Shown piece after piece: positions 55,709 to 63,840 of a stretch of 64,000 nt of DNA (positions within the stretch are counted from its first letter, which is position 1; each line of letters starts with the position of its first letter). The notes under the pieces are model-generated. The model had not been told where the DNA came from. It made no database searches and saw nothing but the letters and a program-made list of their open reading frames with translations. Position numbers and translations under genes: made by a program. This DNA is from Brasilonema sp. CT11 (lineage in GTDB: Bacteria; Cyanobacteriota; Cyanobacteriia; Cyanobacteriales; Nostocaceae), in NCBI RefSeq assembly GCF_017982655.1, contig NZ_JABXYX010000010.1:18183-82182 (forward strand), written 5' to 3'.

Positions 55709-55843
55709 TTATTCGCTATCAATTAATGAACGAATAAACTCTCTAACAACGTCTGACTGGGTACGCTTTTTCTTCTTGCAATATCTGAGAAATTTTTCAT
55801 ACTCTTCCTCAGAAATTCTAATGTGTAATTGTTTTTCTGGCAT
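55709..55843 (-). CDS. Ribbon-helix-helix protein, 44 aa
   Basis: A CopG-like DNA-binding protein: strand KQLHIRISEEEYEKFLRYCKK, then RTQSDVVREFIRSLI. I chose MPEKQLHI as the start; an upstream ATG gives an unlikely extension. It is similar in layout to the protein at 63207. Such small RHH proteins occur next to IS200/IS605-type elements in cyanobacteria, and the sequence upstream of it looks like decayed mobile DNA. Confidence 0.75.
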   Translation of the reverse strand: MPEKQLHIRISEEEYEKFLRYCKKKKRTQSDVVREFIRSLIDSE

Positions 55844-56299
55844 TTTGTAGACCAATGTGGTATACGGATTATATGTCGAAATCGCGAAAGGCACGCTCGG
55901 TAACCACGCAGAAAAAGTCTCGCAGTAGGCAAGTATTGGAGATTGATACGCAAACCGTGGTTAATAGGGGCGTCCGGGAATTGTCTTGGTTGTAGAACCA
56001 ATATCGAACGGTTGACCCTTCGACTTCGCTCAGGGTCAAAGCTGAGCGGAGCCGAAGCTTTGATATTGAGTAAGCCGTCCTTGAGGTTCAAGGACTAGTG
56101 TTGTAAACCTGAACAGGAACCAACCGCTAGTTTCGTGAGCGCACTACAAATCTACGCTCTAGAAGTTTGTGGCGAAAGCCTACGGCTTCTAGCCGGAGGT
56201 AAGCTTACAAGATAATTTTGTTTGGAACTGTGGTGTCTTCCATTTAAAATCGCCACCAGACGCATTCTACTTGGAAATTGGCGGAAATTGGCGCTCAAG
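55844..56299. other. Degenerate mobile-element-like region with palindromes
   Basis: No good gene. GGTATACGGATTATATGTCG near 55859 echoes the sequence before the RHH gene at 63356. The palindromic block CCTTCGACTTCGCTCAGGGTC / AAAGCTGAGCGGAGCCGAAGC lies near 56020. Hairpin-rich GC repeats continue to about 56210. Probably a decayed IS200/IS605-like remnant, but this is inference. Confidence 0.4.
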
Positions 56300-56674
56300 T
56301 TAAAGCGTTTCTAAATAACTCAACAAATCTGCCATTTCTTGAGGCTTGGGTTGAAATTTCGGCATGGGTGGGGTTTCACCACTAGTGACTTGATGAATCA
56401 AACCATATGGGGATTTGCGGTTTGAGACTCCTTGTAAACTAGGACCAACGCGCCCATCTGCTTCCCAGCCATGACAGCCGGCACAATTGATTTGAAAGAT
56501 GGCGTGTCCGAGTGCTAGGTCCCCTTTGAGCGATAGAACGCTTTTGACGTATGGATCGGCAGTTCTCATAATCCGAACAGCAAAAATGCTCACAAGGACT
56601 ACTAGCAGAATCGCCAGCGCCGTTAATATGATTCGCCAAATCAAAGTTTCAGTTTTGGTAATCTGGTTATCCAA
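56300..56674 (-). CDS. Membrane-anchored cytochrome c, CytM-like
   Basis: 124 aa. A membrane helix (about residues 13-34) anchors a single c-type haem domain: CAGCH at 64-68 and the likely axial Met104 in PPMPKF. This fits cytochrome M, a low-abundance cyanobacterial haem protein linked to stress and to regulation of photosynthetic or respiratory electron flow. The protein points into the thylakoid lumen or periplasm. It is divergent from petG, whose product belongs to the cytochrome b6f complex. Confidence 0.85.
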   Translation of the reverse strand: MDNQITKTETLIWRIILTALAILLVVLVSIFAVRIMRTADPYVKSVLSLKGDLALGHAIFQINCAGCHGWEADGRVGPSLQGVSNRKSPYGLIHQVTSGETPPMPKFQPKPQEMADLLSYLETL

Positions 56675-57025
56675 ATGTTTACTTTTTAAGTCAAAGTGTA
56701 CAAAAAGTTTTCATTTCATACACATAGCTTAAAAGTTCTTGATGGTGTCTGCAAGCACAAATGTTTTTTTGCTAACTCAGCAGGGGGATGAACCAGGGAA
56801 GGAAGGAAAAAAGAAGCGGCTATTTGCTGCCTTCGGTGAGTAGTGACAAAGCTGCTTTGACGGCATTTCCAGTTCTACCTGGAAACGATATTTGAAAAGG
56901 GTTTTGGCTTAAGTTGAGGTGTGCACCACGCCTGAGTTCTACTTTGCAAGAAGCAATTATGCCAAATTTGGTAGAATCAATGATGGGAAGAAAATATTGA
57001 ACAGTAGCACAAAAGGAGATTTAAC
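56675..57025. other. Shared upstream region of cytM-like gene and petG
   Basis: About 350 bp with no coding potential. A ribosome-binding site AAAGGAG (57012-57018) precedes petG. Promoters are expected but none can be called with confidence. Confidence 0.4.
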
Positions 57026-57139
57026 GTGGTTGAACCCTTGCTTGACGGCATTGTACTGGGTCTAATCTTTGTAACCTTGGCTGGGTTGTTTTACAAAGCT
57101 TACGAGCAATACAAGCGTGGTAATCAACTCGGTTTATAA
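57026..57139 (+). CDS. petG: Cytochrome b6-f complex subunit 5 (PetG)
   Basis: 37 aa, reading [20 protein letters not shown] in its first half: a single membrane helix then [14 protein letters not shown], the standard PetG sequence. It stabilises the cytochrome b6f complex in the thylakoid membrane. The start is GTG with AAAGGAG eight bases upstream. It is easily missed because of its size. It stands divergent from a CytM-like gene and convergent with rsmD. Confidence 0.96.
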   Translation: MVEPLLDGIVLGLIFVTLAGLFYKAYEQYKRGNQLGL

Positions 57140-57282
57140 AGTCATCCGAACCGAGGACACAGGGATATAGCACCTTCTGTTGGAGGTAGGGGAGATTAAA
57201 AGAAATTCTAAATTTTGAATTTTGTTAGCGAAGCGGTGCGCAGCACATTTTGAATTTTGAATTGATTTATCTCCTTGTCCCC

Positions 57283-57828
57283 TCAATCCACTACCCTATA
57301 AAAGGTCAAAGCCGTGTTTCCGTAAACTTTTTCACGGCAAATTTCCCAGTTCGGAATGACTAAAGGATTCCAATCTTGAGGATTATGTTCGATCGCTATT
57401 TCACCATTAGCATCTAGAAGCCCAGACTGAGCGATCGCCTCCATAACTGGCTGGTATAACTCACTTGCATACGGCGGATCGAAGTAAATTCTGTCAAATT
57501 GCTGTCCTGATAATTTTGGCAAAAGCTGTACAACCTCTCCCCGCATTACCTGAAATTTCTGTTCAGCACTCACTAAGTCTTGCCAATTCTGTTGGATTAT
57601 AGCACAAGCACGATGGGATTTATCAATTCCTACAACTCGGCTGGCTCCTCTACACAAAGCCTCCGCGCCCATTGAACCAGTTCCAGCACACACATCCAGC
57701 CAACGACAACCTTCTATTGTTCCCTGCCAAATATTAAAAACGGCTTCGCGTACCCGCGCACTGGTGGGTCTGGTTTCTTTTCCTGGTAAAGTTTTTAATG
57801 GTCGGTTTCCGTAAATTCTTAAACTCAT
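57283..57828 (-). CDS. rsmD: 16S rRNA (guanine(966)-N2)-methyltransferase RsmD
   Basis: Methylates G966 of 16S rRNA in the 30S subunit using SAM. Starts MSLRIYGNRPLKTLPG; ARVREAVFNIW, the SAM loop LDVCAGTGSMGAEAL and the catalytic FDPPYAS are all present. 181 aa is usual. It follows hisH on the same strand after a 178-bp gap that includes STRR repeats. Confidence 0.96.
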   Translation of the reverse strand: MSLRIYGNRPLKTLPGKETRPTSARVREAVFNIWQGTIEGCRWLDVCAGTGSMGAEALCRGASRVVGIDKSHRACAIIQQNWQDLVSAEQKFQVMRGEVVQLLPKLSGQQFDRIYFDPPYASELYQPVMEAIAQSGLLDANGEIAIEHNPQDWNPLVIPNWEICREKVYGNTALTFYRVVD

Positions 57829-58006
57829 TAGTCATTAGTCATTAGTTAGCAACCTTTTTTATAGGGTAAGCATTACCCACCAGTCACTTATCGCGGTAGG
57901 CAATGCCCATCGTGTATTCAAGTTACAAATTTTAACAATCAATTCTTAACAAACCTTTTGACTACGAACAAGAAACAATGGACTATAAACTCAAGCACAA
58001 TTGTAT

Positions 58007-58642
58007 TTAGGCAGCAACTTGTGTCCAAACTTGGGAGACAAAATTAGACAGAATTTGCAGCCCAATATTGGAAGATTTTTCGGGGTGAAACTGAACAGCC
58101 ATTAAGTTATCGCGGGCGATCGCAGCTGTTACCGTTTGATGTCCGTGAGTGATAGTTGCTGCACAGACTTGCGGATCTTGTGGTTCAACATAATAGGAAT
58201 GAACAAAATATACCCAAGGTAAAGAGGGTAGATACTCCCACAAATGACTTTTTGGTTGAGTCAGTTCGAGTTGATTCCAACCCATATGAGGAATAGCAAT
58301 TCCTGGTTCTCTACGAAATCGCCTGACTCTTCCTTTAATAATTCCGAGTCCTGATTCAGTCCCTTCTGCGCTTGATTCAAAAAGAATTTGCAGTCCTAAA
58401 CAAATTCCTAAAAAGGGTTTACCGGATGCGATCGCTTCTTTTATTGGTTTTTCTAAACCACGCGATCGCAGCTGTTGGACTGCTGGATCGAATGCACCGA
58501 CTCCTGGCAAAACGATCGCATCTGCCTTTTCTAATTCTTTTGGAGAATCAGTAATCTTGGGAGTTGCTCCAGCTTTTTCTAGTCCTTTACAGACAGAGTG
58601 CAAATTTCCCATGTCGTAATCTACAACTGCAATCAACGTCAT
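58007..58642 (-). CDS. hisH: Imidazole glycerol phosphate synthase subunit HisH
   Basis: The glutaminase subunit that makes ammonia for HisF in histidine synthesis. Catalytic Cys in GICLGLQILF, His and Glu in VQFHPEKSS, oxyanion PGVGAF near the start. 211 aa is normal. hisF is not in this window. Confidence 0.97.
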   Translation of the reverse strand: MTLIAVVDYDMGNLHSVCKGLEKAGATPKITDSPKELEKADAIVLPGVGAFDPAVQQLRSRGLEKPIKEAIASGKPFLGICLGLQILFESSAEGTESGLGIIKGRVRRFRREPGIAIPHMGWNQLELTQPKSHLWEYLPSLPWVYFVHSYYVEPQDPQVCAATITHGHQTVTAAIARDNLMAVQFHPEKSSNIGLQILSNFVSQVWTQVAA

Positions 58643-58701
58643 TTACTCGCTCCCTGTTAACTATATTATGGAGAGTATCTCTATTTTAAATAATATTTCT
58701 T

Positions 58702-59214
58702 ATGAAGAAAAGCATTCTATTAACATCTTTTGACACTTGGCTAAGCGAACAAAAATCAAATTCTTCTGATGATTTGTTGGTAGAAGTTTCCCGACTTCAC
58801 TCGTTACCTTATCATTTAACCTTCTTGCGACAGTTGAGAGTGGATGTGCAGCTTGCCAGTTTTCGGGTTATAGAAAAAATCCACCAACTGCAACCAGACT
58901 GCATCATTTGCTGTGGGATGGCGCGAAGACGAACGCTATTAAGTGTGGAAGTTGGTGCTAGTTGTGGGGAAATTGTGTTGCAGACAACAGTTGATTTAGA
59001 AAAGTTAGTGGCGGGGGCAAGGGCAGTTGAGATTAGTCACGACTGCGGTAAATTTGTTTGCGAAGGACTTTACTATTCTGTTTTAGATGAACTGCGCCAA
59101 CGCCAACTCACAACCCCTTGCATTTTTGTCCACGTTCCTATTTTGACTGAAGAAAATCTCCCCTTAATTCTTGATGATTTTTTATTGATTATTCACAGGC
59201 TGGCACTTTGGTAA
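58702..59214 (+). CDS. Peptidase C15 (pyroglutamyl-peptidase I)-like protein
   Basis: 170 aa, shorter than typical Pcp (about 210). It starts ILLTSFDTWLSEQKSNSSDDLL, matching the family ILLTGF...NPS start; CGKFVCEGLYYSVL carries the presumed nucleophile Cys and FVHVPIL the His. The Glu of the triad is less obvious. It would remove N-terminal pyroglutamate from peptides, but the shortened body leaves activity uncertain. Divergent from hisH. Confidence 0.75.
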   Translation: MKKSILLTSFDTWLSEQKSNSSDDLLVEVSRLHSLPYHLTFLRQLRVDVQLASFRVIEKIHQLQPDCIICCGMARRRTLLSVEVGASCGEIVLQTTVDLEKLVAGARAVEISHDCGKFVCEGLYYSVLDELRQRQLTTPCIFVHVPILTEENLPLILDDFLLIIHRLALW

Positions 59215-59230
59215 ATCTACTTGCGTCTGT

Positions 59231-60643
59231 TTGAACAAAAAAATATGTATACAGATGTTTCCATTCTTACTAATTTTTCCGATCGCTCAAATCACTCCTT
59301 CTGCAGCACCGCCGCCTGAAGAAATTGTCCAACAGCAACAGGTACGCCCTTTACTTGGGACTGTGGATAGCATCCCAGTGTTTAACAGCAATAGTCCTGA
59401 AAAAGTTCTCAAGGAAGGAATTTTGCTTTCCACCTTTCCAGCGTCAGGCAAAAAAGTCCCAACCGCACACTTGAATTTTCCTTTTAAAGGACGATTTGAT
59501 GTTTTCGCTCACCATGTTGCCCAAGCACCTACACCAGAAGACTCGCGGACGCTTTATCTGGGGATAATCCTGCATAACCCAGGAAAACAACCAGTGACAG
59601 TGAATATCTTGCAGGCGGCGAGTTATTTAAGCCAACCAGATGCACCATTTATAGAGTTGCCATCTAGGAGTGAGAATATTTTAGGTACAATTTTTGCAGG
59701 ACCAGGCGATCGCGTGGTAAATGATGTTCTGCGAGGACAACGACAAGATACCTTTCCTCCTCAAATTATCATTCCACCAGGTGAAAGCCGGATGTTGTTG
59801 AATGCACCCATTCCTGTCAGTGGATTGACACCACCTTTAAATGGTCGGTCTACACTCATGCGACTGTGGAGTAATGACACAGTGTATGCAGCCAGCCTAG
59901 CAATGTTTGCACCAAAAAATCCTGATCATACTGAGCGTGCGCCTACTTTAGAAGAATGGCAAAATTTGCTCAATAATGGTGATTTATCCGGACCACGCGA
60001 TAAAACACCAACCCCTCTCGAACAGACTAACAAACCAATAATATATGGTCGCGTTGCCGGAGTCACACAGGGATCTGAATGGAAAGCCTTACTCATAGAT
60101 GATCCAAAAGCTCAGCATTTAACCATACCCACTTCCGGACAAGCCTTTTCCTACCCTCTGGGTGCCCTAGATCGCGGTACATTAGGAACGAGTCAAATAC
60201 AAAGTGCACCGATGATGGTGCGCTATCCTGACACAGCATATCGTGCTCATGGAAACTACGCTTTACAATACAGTTTAACGCTACCATTGTATAACAATAC
60301 ACAAAAACTGCAAACAGTTATTGTGTCAATGCAGACACCAATAAAAGAAGACAAATTAATCAAATCGGGATTGCGCTTTTTAAATCCACCAGGACAGCAA
60401 GTATTATTCCGGGGTTCTGTCAGAGTACGTTACAAAGATGATCAGGGTTTACCGCAAACACAGTACTTGCATTTAGTGCAAAAACAAGGACAACAAGGAG
60501 AACCATTAGTAGTACTCAATATGAAATCAGGCGAAAAAAGACTTGTAGAAGTTGACTTCCTCTATCCGCCAGACGCCACCCCGCCGCAGGTGCTGACAGT
60601 GCAAACTTTGGATAACGCTAGTTCAACGAGCTCTGTGAAATAA
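59231..60643 (+). CDS. DUF3370 domain protein, exported
   Basis: A cyanobacterial protein of unknown function that I recognise as DUF3370. The N-terminus is a short signal-like stretch (MFPFLLIFPIAQITPSAA); the body is rich in beta strands and Pro (IIIPPGESRMLLNAPIPVSGL, SNDTVYAASLAMFAPKNP). No catalytic motif is visible. The start is TTG at 59231 or ATG at 59255, the latter directly before the signal peptide. It follows the C15-like gene by 16 bp on the same strand, so the two may share a transcript. Confidence 0.8.
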   Translation: MNKKICIQMFPFLLIFPIAQITPSAAPPPEEIVQQQQVRPLLGTVDSIPVFNSNSPEKVLKEGILLSTFPASGKKVPTAHLNFPFKGRFDVFAHHVAQAPTPEDSRTLYLGIILHNPGKQPVTVNILQAASYLSQPDAPFIELPSRSENILGTIFAGPGDRVVNDVLRGQRQDTFPPQIIIPPGESRMLLNAPIPVSGLTPPLNGRSTLMRLWSNDTVYAASLAMFAPKNPDHTERAPTLEEWQNLLNNGDLSGPRDKTPTPLEQTNKPIIYGRVAGVTQGSEWKALLIDDPKAQHLTIPTSGQAFSYPLGALDRGTLGTSQIQSAPMMVRYPDTAYRAHGNYALQYSLTLPLYNNTQKLQTVIVSMQTPIKEDKLIKSGLRFLNPPGQQVLFRGSVRVRYKDDQGLPQTQYLHLVQKQGQQGEPLVVLNMKSGEKRLVEVDFLYPPDATPPQVLTVQTLDNASSTSSVK

Positions 60644-60910
60644 CTACCACTATTCTTATTTTATGAAGAATAGACCACAAATCGTAGGGGAGCCAGTGCG
60701 TTGGAGAGCCAGCGCACTGGCTCCCCTCCGTAGGCGTCTGGCGTCCGGGTTTCCCGGCTTGTAAGCGCAAGGCGCACGCTACGCGAACGCGCAGCGTCTC
60801 CGCAGGAGTTAGCATCTGGCGTTGGGCATTGCTCAGAAAGCCATCTAATGGATATTTGAGATATTAGTGAGCAATGCCCACCTTACAGAAAACCACTATA
60901 AATACATCCC
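60644..60910. repeat. GC-rich palindromic repeats
   Basis: Nested inverted blocks GGAGCCAGTGCGTTGGAGAGCC / GGCTCCCC, then GGGTTTCCCGGCTTG and CGCTACGCGAACGCGCAGCGTCTCC. A second pair, GTGGGCATTGCTCA-like arms (GGCATTGCTCAG / GAGCAATGCCCACC), flanks 60823-60883. Non-coding. Confidence 0.5.
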
Positions 60911-61612
60911 ATGAACAAACGGCGAGATAATGTCCCCTTTGATTCTTACTACTTTGAGAAACAAGCATCGCTAGATGTGACCTTTTCACTCAGCAACACG
61001 TTCCGCCACATCTACCAAACTAATCATTGGTGTGGACTCGATTCAGTTTCAGGGGAGGGCGCAAGTAGCAGCCAAACACAGCAGATAGAAGCTAAACTTC
61101 CAGCACTACTTAAGACATTACAGGTGGATGTACTCCTCGATCTACCGTGCGGAGACTTCAGTTGGATGCAGTTGATTGACTTACCTGTTTCACATTACAT
61201 CGGTGCAGATATTGTGTCCGAACTTATCCTAGAGAATCAGAAGCGGTACGGAAGCCATAATCATCAGTTTATGACACTGGATTTGACAAGCGAACCTCTA
61301 CCAACAGCAAATCTATTGTTATGCCGAGACTGCTTTGTGCATCTTTCGTTTGGAGACATTTTCTCTGCTCTCAATAACATGAAAAGGAGCCAGATTACTT
61401 ACCTACTGACGACTACTTTCCCTAATTGTGAGGAGAACGAAGATATTACCACAGGTGACTGGCGTTTACTAAATTTAGAAAAACCCCCTTTTTCTTTTCC
61501 GACACCACTACAGCTGATCAATGAGCAATGTAGTGAGGGAGGTGGTATTTTTCGAGATAAGAGTTTAGGATTATGGCTTTTACAAGATATTCGCTTGGTG
61601 AAGGAACTCTAA
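60911..61612 (+). CDS. Class I SAM-dependent methyltransferase
   Basis: 233 aa. The SAM-binding motif LLDLPCGDFSWMQ, then YIGADIVSELI (acidic residue of motif II) and TANLLLCRDCFVHLSF (motif IV region) give a Rossmann methyltransferase. The DLPCGDFSWM form is typical of a small group often found near glycan biosynthesis genes, but no such genes are adjacent here. Substrate unknown. It stands alone between repeats. Confidence 0.8.
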   Translation: MNKRRDNVPFDSYYFEKQASLDVTFSLSNTFRHIYQTNHWCGLDSVSGEGASSSQTQQIEAKLPALLKTLQVDVLLDLPCGDFSWMQLIDLPVSHYIGADIVSELILENQKRYGSHNHQFMTLDLTSEPLPTANLLLCRDCFVHLSFGDIFSALNNMKRSQITYLLTTTFPNCEENEDITTGDWRLLNLEKPPFSFPTPLQLINEQCSEGGGIFRDKSLGLWLLQDIRLVKEL

Positions 61613-61797
61613 AACTCGCCCTACTTAATTAATAATAGACCTCTTGCAAAAGTGAGATTTTACGAGGTTCTGTTAAGAGTTAAGCGTTCAGAATTCCCTG
61701 TTCCCTGTTAAGCGTTCCCTGTTCCCTGTTCCCTACTGAAGTGACTAAGAAAACAATGGTAGAGAAAATCAATAAATAGCTTTACTCGTGAAGAAAA

Positions 61798-61985
61798 AAT
61801 CCTACGCTTTCTAAGCGTGGGATTATCAGTCTGACCTTTCGTTTACTACAACTCGGACCTTGACAACAACATCATCATTCACTTTGACATAGACCTTTAC
61901 CACTAATCCAAATGTGGAGTTGACTTTGACTAAAACATTAACCTTGACCACAATTAGTAAGGAACCCCGGTAGTTAACCGGGGAA
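61798..61985. repeat. Hairpin-flanked GACC/TTGAC-rich tandem region
   Basis: The left hairpin TCCTACGCTTTCTAAGCGTGGGA and right hairpin CCCCGGTAGTTAACCGGGG enclose a stretch of imperfect repeats (ACTTTGACATAGACCTT, CTTTGACTAAAACATTAACCTTGAC). The layout of two end hairpins resembles a palindrome-associated element of the IS200/IS605 kind. No transposase. Confidence 0.5.
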
Positions 61986-62471
61986 AAAGGGGTTTTGTCG
62001 TGTACTTTGAGTCTTTTGTGCAAGACCGCATTAATTAATAAGATAAGCTTGTTTCAACTTGATTAGTTGCCAAATTGCCAAATGAATTAGGTAACAATAG
62101 ACAAAATAAAACCCCAGGTTTATGACCTGGGGGACGGTGTTTCAACCACGATGTGCATGACGGCTTATTGCCCTAATCTATCTTTTCATGCTTTAGAAAA
62201 GTAGCCAAAATGCCAATAAAAGTTAATACAGATCGCTAGTAAGTTCAAAATAATGACTTCAGCTTTTAGTCCATTTTAATGGACTTGGGCTATGCAGCCC
62301 CGGACTTAAAGTCCTAGGCGGATGAGAACGGAGTCAAATAACATGTAATAAGTTTGACATTTGTTTTCCCAGGTGCAAGATGTAAGCAAAGGGAGCCGCT
62401 ACGCGATCGCCCTAGGCAAATGAGCGATCGCTCCTGCTTGAGATGAAAGTGCGTAAGCATTACTTCTTTGA

Positions 62472-62598
62472 TATAGGACTCCTATTTGATTTTTGAAAAA
62501 AACTCAGTATATCTTTATTGCTTTTTCCCTGTTCCCTGTTAAGCGTTCCCTGTTCCCTGCCCTGACGAGTTGTTCAGAAATTAAACCGGATTCCTATA
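62472..62598. repeat. Inverted-repeat element with heptamer core
   Basis: Left end TATAGGACTCCTATTTGATTT, right end AAATTAAACCGGATTCCTATA. The core holds CCCTGTT/AAGCGTT tandem heptamers, as in the element at 52783-52928. Same general family. Confidence 0.6.
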
Positions 62599-62665
62599 GA
62601 ACGTTCTTATGGTCAAACATGGTTGTTGATTTGGCTAAACTGTTTTTAGAGACGGGAGTTAAACC

Positions 62666-62956
62666 ATGAATATTTACGAGCTTTTGCAAGCAAAACGAGA
62701 AGAAATCCTCCGACGTGCTGCTAAATATGGAGCATACAACGTACGTATTTTTGGCTCTGTAGCACGCCGAGAGGCTGATGCAGACAGTGATGTTGATTTT
62801 CTGGTAGAAATGGAACCGGGACGAAGCCTTTTTGACTTAGGTGGATTGCTGATGGAGTTGCAAGAGTTATTGGATCGTAATGTAGATGTAGTAACTGAAA
62901 AAGGATTACGACAGCGTATTCGGGAGCGGATTTTAACAGAGGCTGTTCCGTTATGA
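62666..62956 (+). CDS. MntA-type minimal nucleotidyltransferase (antitoxin)
   Basis: 96 aa. The [20 protein letters not shown] motif is the nucleotidyltransferase GS-x10-DxD core; NVDVVTE carries the third acidic residue. In MntA-HepT modules such proteins AMPylate and silence a HEPN RNase toxin. The downstream HEPN gene is cut to nine codons, so this antitoxin is an orphan. Confidence 0.88.
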   Translation: MNIYELLQAKREEILRRAAKYGAYNVRIFGSVARREADADSDVDFLVEMEPGRSLFDLGGLLMELQELLDRNVDVVTEKGLRQRIRERILTEAVPL

Positions 62957-62982
62957 GAGACGATCACGAAAAGTTACGGTGA
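62953..62982 (+). pseudogene. HEPN (HepT) toxin, only the first nine codons left
   Basis: Overlaps the MntA stop by 4 bp (ATGA). Reads MRDDHEKLR then TGA; the family start is MRDDRERL-like. Unrelated GC-rich repeat DNA follows at once, so the toxin has been deleted or displaced. Confidence 0.7.
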
Positions 62983-63103
62983 TTCACGCGGGAGCATGAA
63001 AGCTCTGTTTGCGTAGCGCCCCTTTTAGGGGCTAGGGGCAGGCACGTAGTGCCAATCCCCGTGCTTTAGATCACAGATGAAAGGCGACGACGCATTGTCC
63101 CCC

Positions 63104-63179
63104 GAAATTGAGCCAGCCCTGTTTCTGGTTGATCTGTATTGCCAACGAGTTATTGATGTTAGAGGGCTGGCTCAATTTC
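63104..63179. repeat. Perfect 17-bp inverted repeat around a 42-bp loop
   Basis: GAAATTGAGCCAGCCCT at 63104-63120 and its exact complement at 63163-63179. Non-coding; could be the end structure of an element or a stable hairpin RNA. Confidence 0.7.
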
Positions 63180-63206
63180 TGCGTGTTAGACCGCCGTTGG
63201 GCAAAT

Positions 63207-63356
63207 TTATTTGCCGTCAATCTTCTTTTTTAGTGATCTAACCAAATCCCTCAATACGTCAGATTGGGTTCTTTGCTCTTGTTCACAGTACTTGAGTAGA
63301 ACCTCTTTTTCATGTTCAGGAATCTGAAAAGTTATATAACTCTTAGGTTTTGGCAT
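63207..63356 (-). CDS. Ribbon-helix-helix protein, 49 aa
   Basis: Reads MPKPKSYITFQIPEHEKEV, then KYCEQEQRTQSDVLRDLVRSL. It shares the strand-helix-RTQSDV plan with the 44-aa protein at 55709. A probable small DNA-binding regulator of a neighbouring mobile element: remains of an IS200/IS605-like element follow on the other side of its promoter. An in-frame stop limits the length. Confidence 0.78.
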   Translation of the reverse strand: MPKPKSYITFQIPEHEKEVLLKYCEQEQRTQSDVLRDLVRSLKKKIDGK

Positions 63357-63369
63357 TGACTTTATACCA

Positions 63370-63830
63370 TAAAATCGGGTATATTAATCGTAGCCGAGGT
63401 GAAACTCCTTTGTCATCGTGAAACGGTTAAGGCTTTGAGCTTGCTCAGTCTAAAGACACACTTTTAGTCATAAATTTTAGGGGCGACGAGCAGCGAAAAC
63501 TCGATAAACAGCTAAGATTTCTAGCGAAATCAAACCAGAAAACAAAACAATTTAGCAATTAAAGGTACCTTGGGGCGCAAGGAAACCTGGGAAAAGGGGA
63601 GAAACAGTTTCTAAGGCACTTCTCGCAAAGTACCAAAAGCCTGTGGAGATGAAGCCCTCTGGGGTTATTTAAGTTAGGCTCGAAACTTGGTTCTATTGAA
63701 CGGGTTTTTGGTTTAAATATTGCTCGCAAGAGATAAAGAACTTTAAGGCGCGTCGATGAATCAGGAATCTCCCTGCCTTTAGGCGGGAGAAACGTCAAAA
63801 GTTTCCGCTCTTCACACCATTCATTTGACA
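63370..63830 (+). mobile_element. IS200/IS605-like remnant with right-end hairpin
   Basis: The hairpin at 63769-63789 (CTCCCTGCCT / AGGCGGGAG), preceded by GATGAATCAGGAAT and followed by AAACGTCAAAA, has the form of right ends of cyanobacterial TnpB elements. No tnpB frame remains in the 400 bp before it, so the element is internally deleted or decayed. Some of the RNA-coding right-end region may survive. Confidence 0.5.
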
Positions 63831-63840
63831 TCCTGACAAT

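Larger units (their letters stand above)
61613..62665. other. 1-kb repeat-dense gap
   Basis: No convincing gene. It holds CCCTGTT/AAGCGTT heptamers (61680-61735), hairpin-bounded tandem sequence (61795-61985), the hairpin CCCCAGGTTTATGACCTGGGG (about 62110), the palindromic TTAGTCCATTTTAATGGACTTGGG repeat family (about 62265) and the element at 62472-62598. Confidence 0.55.

Noticed and set aside
55873-55995. 40-aa basic frame MSKSRKARSV...
   Set aside because: Lies in degenerate repeat DNA without a ribosome-binding site; might be a fragment of a transposon protein but cannot be supported.
61826-62023. 65-aa Val/Lys-rich open frame on the minus strand
   Set aside because: Composition is a by-product of GAC/AAC-rich tandem DNA between two hairpins; no start signal and no protein-like pattern.
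62105-62165. Riboswitch-like hairpin CCCCAGGTTTATGACCTGGGG
   Set aside because: No gene follows closely and no known aptamer consensus is visible; more likely a repeat.
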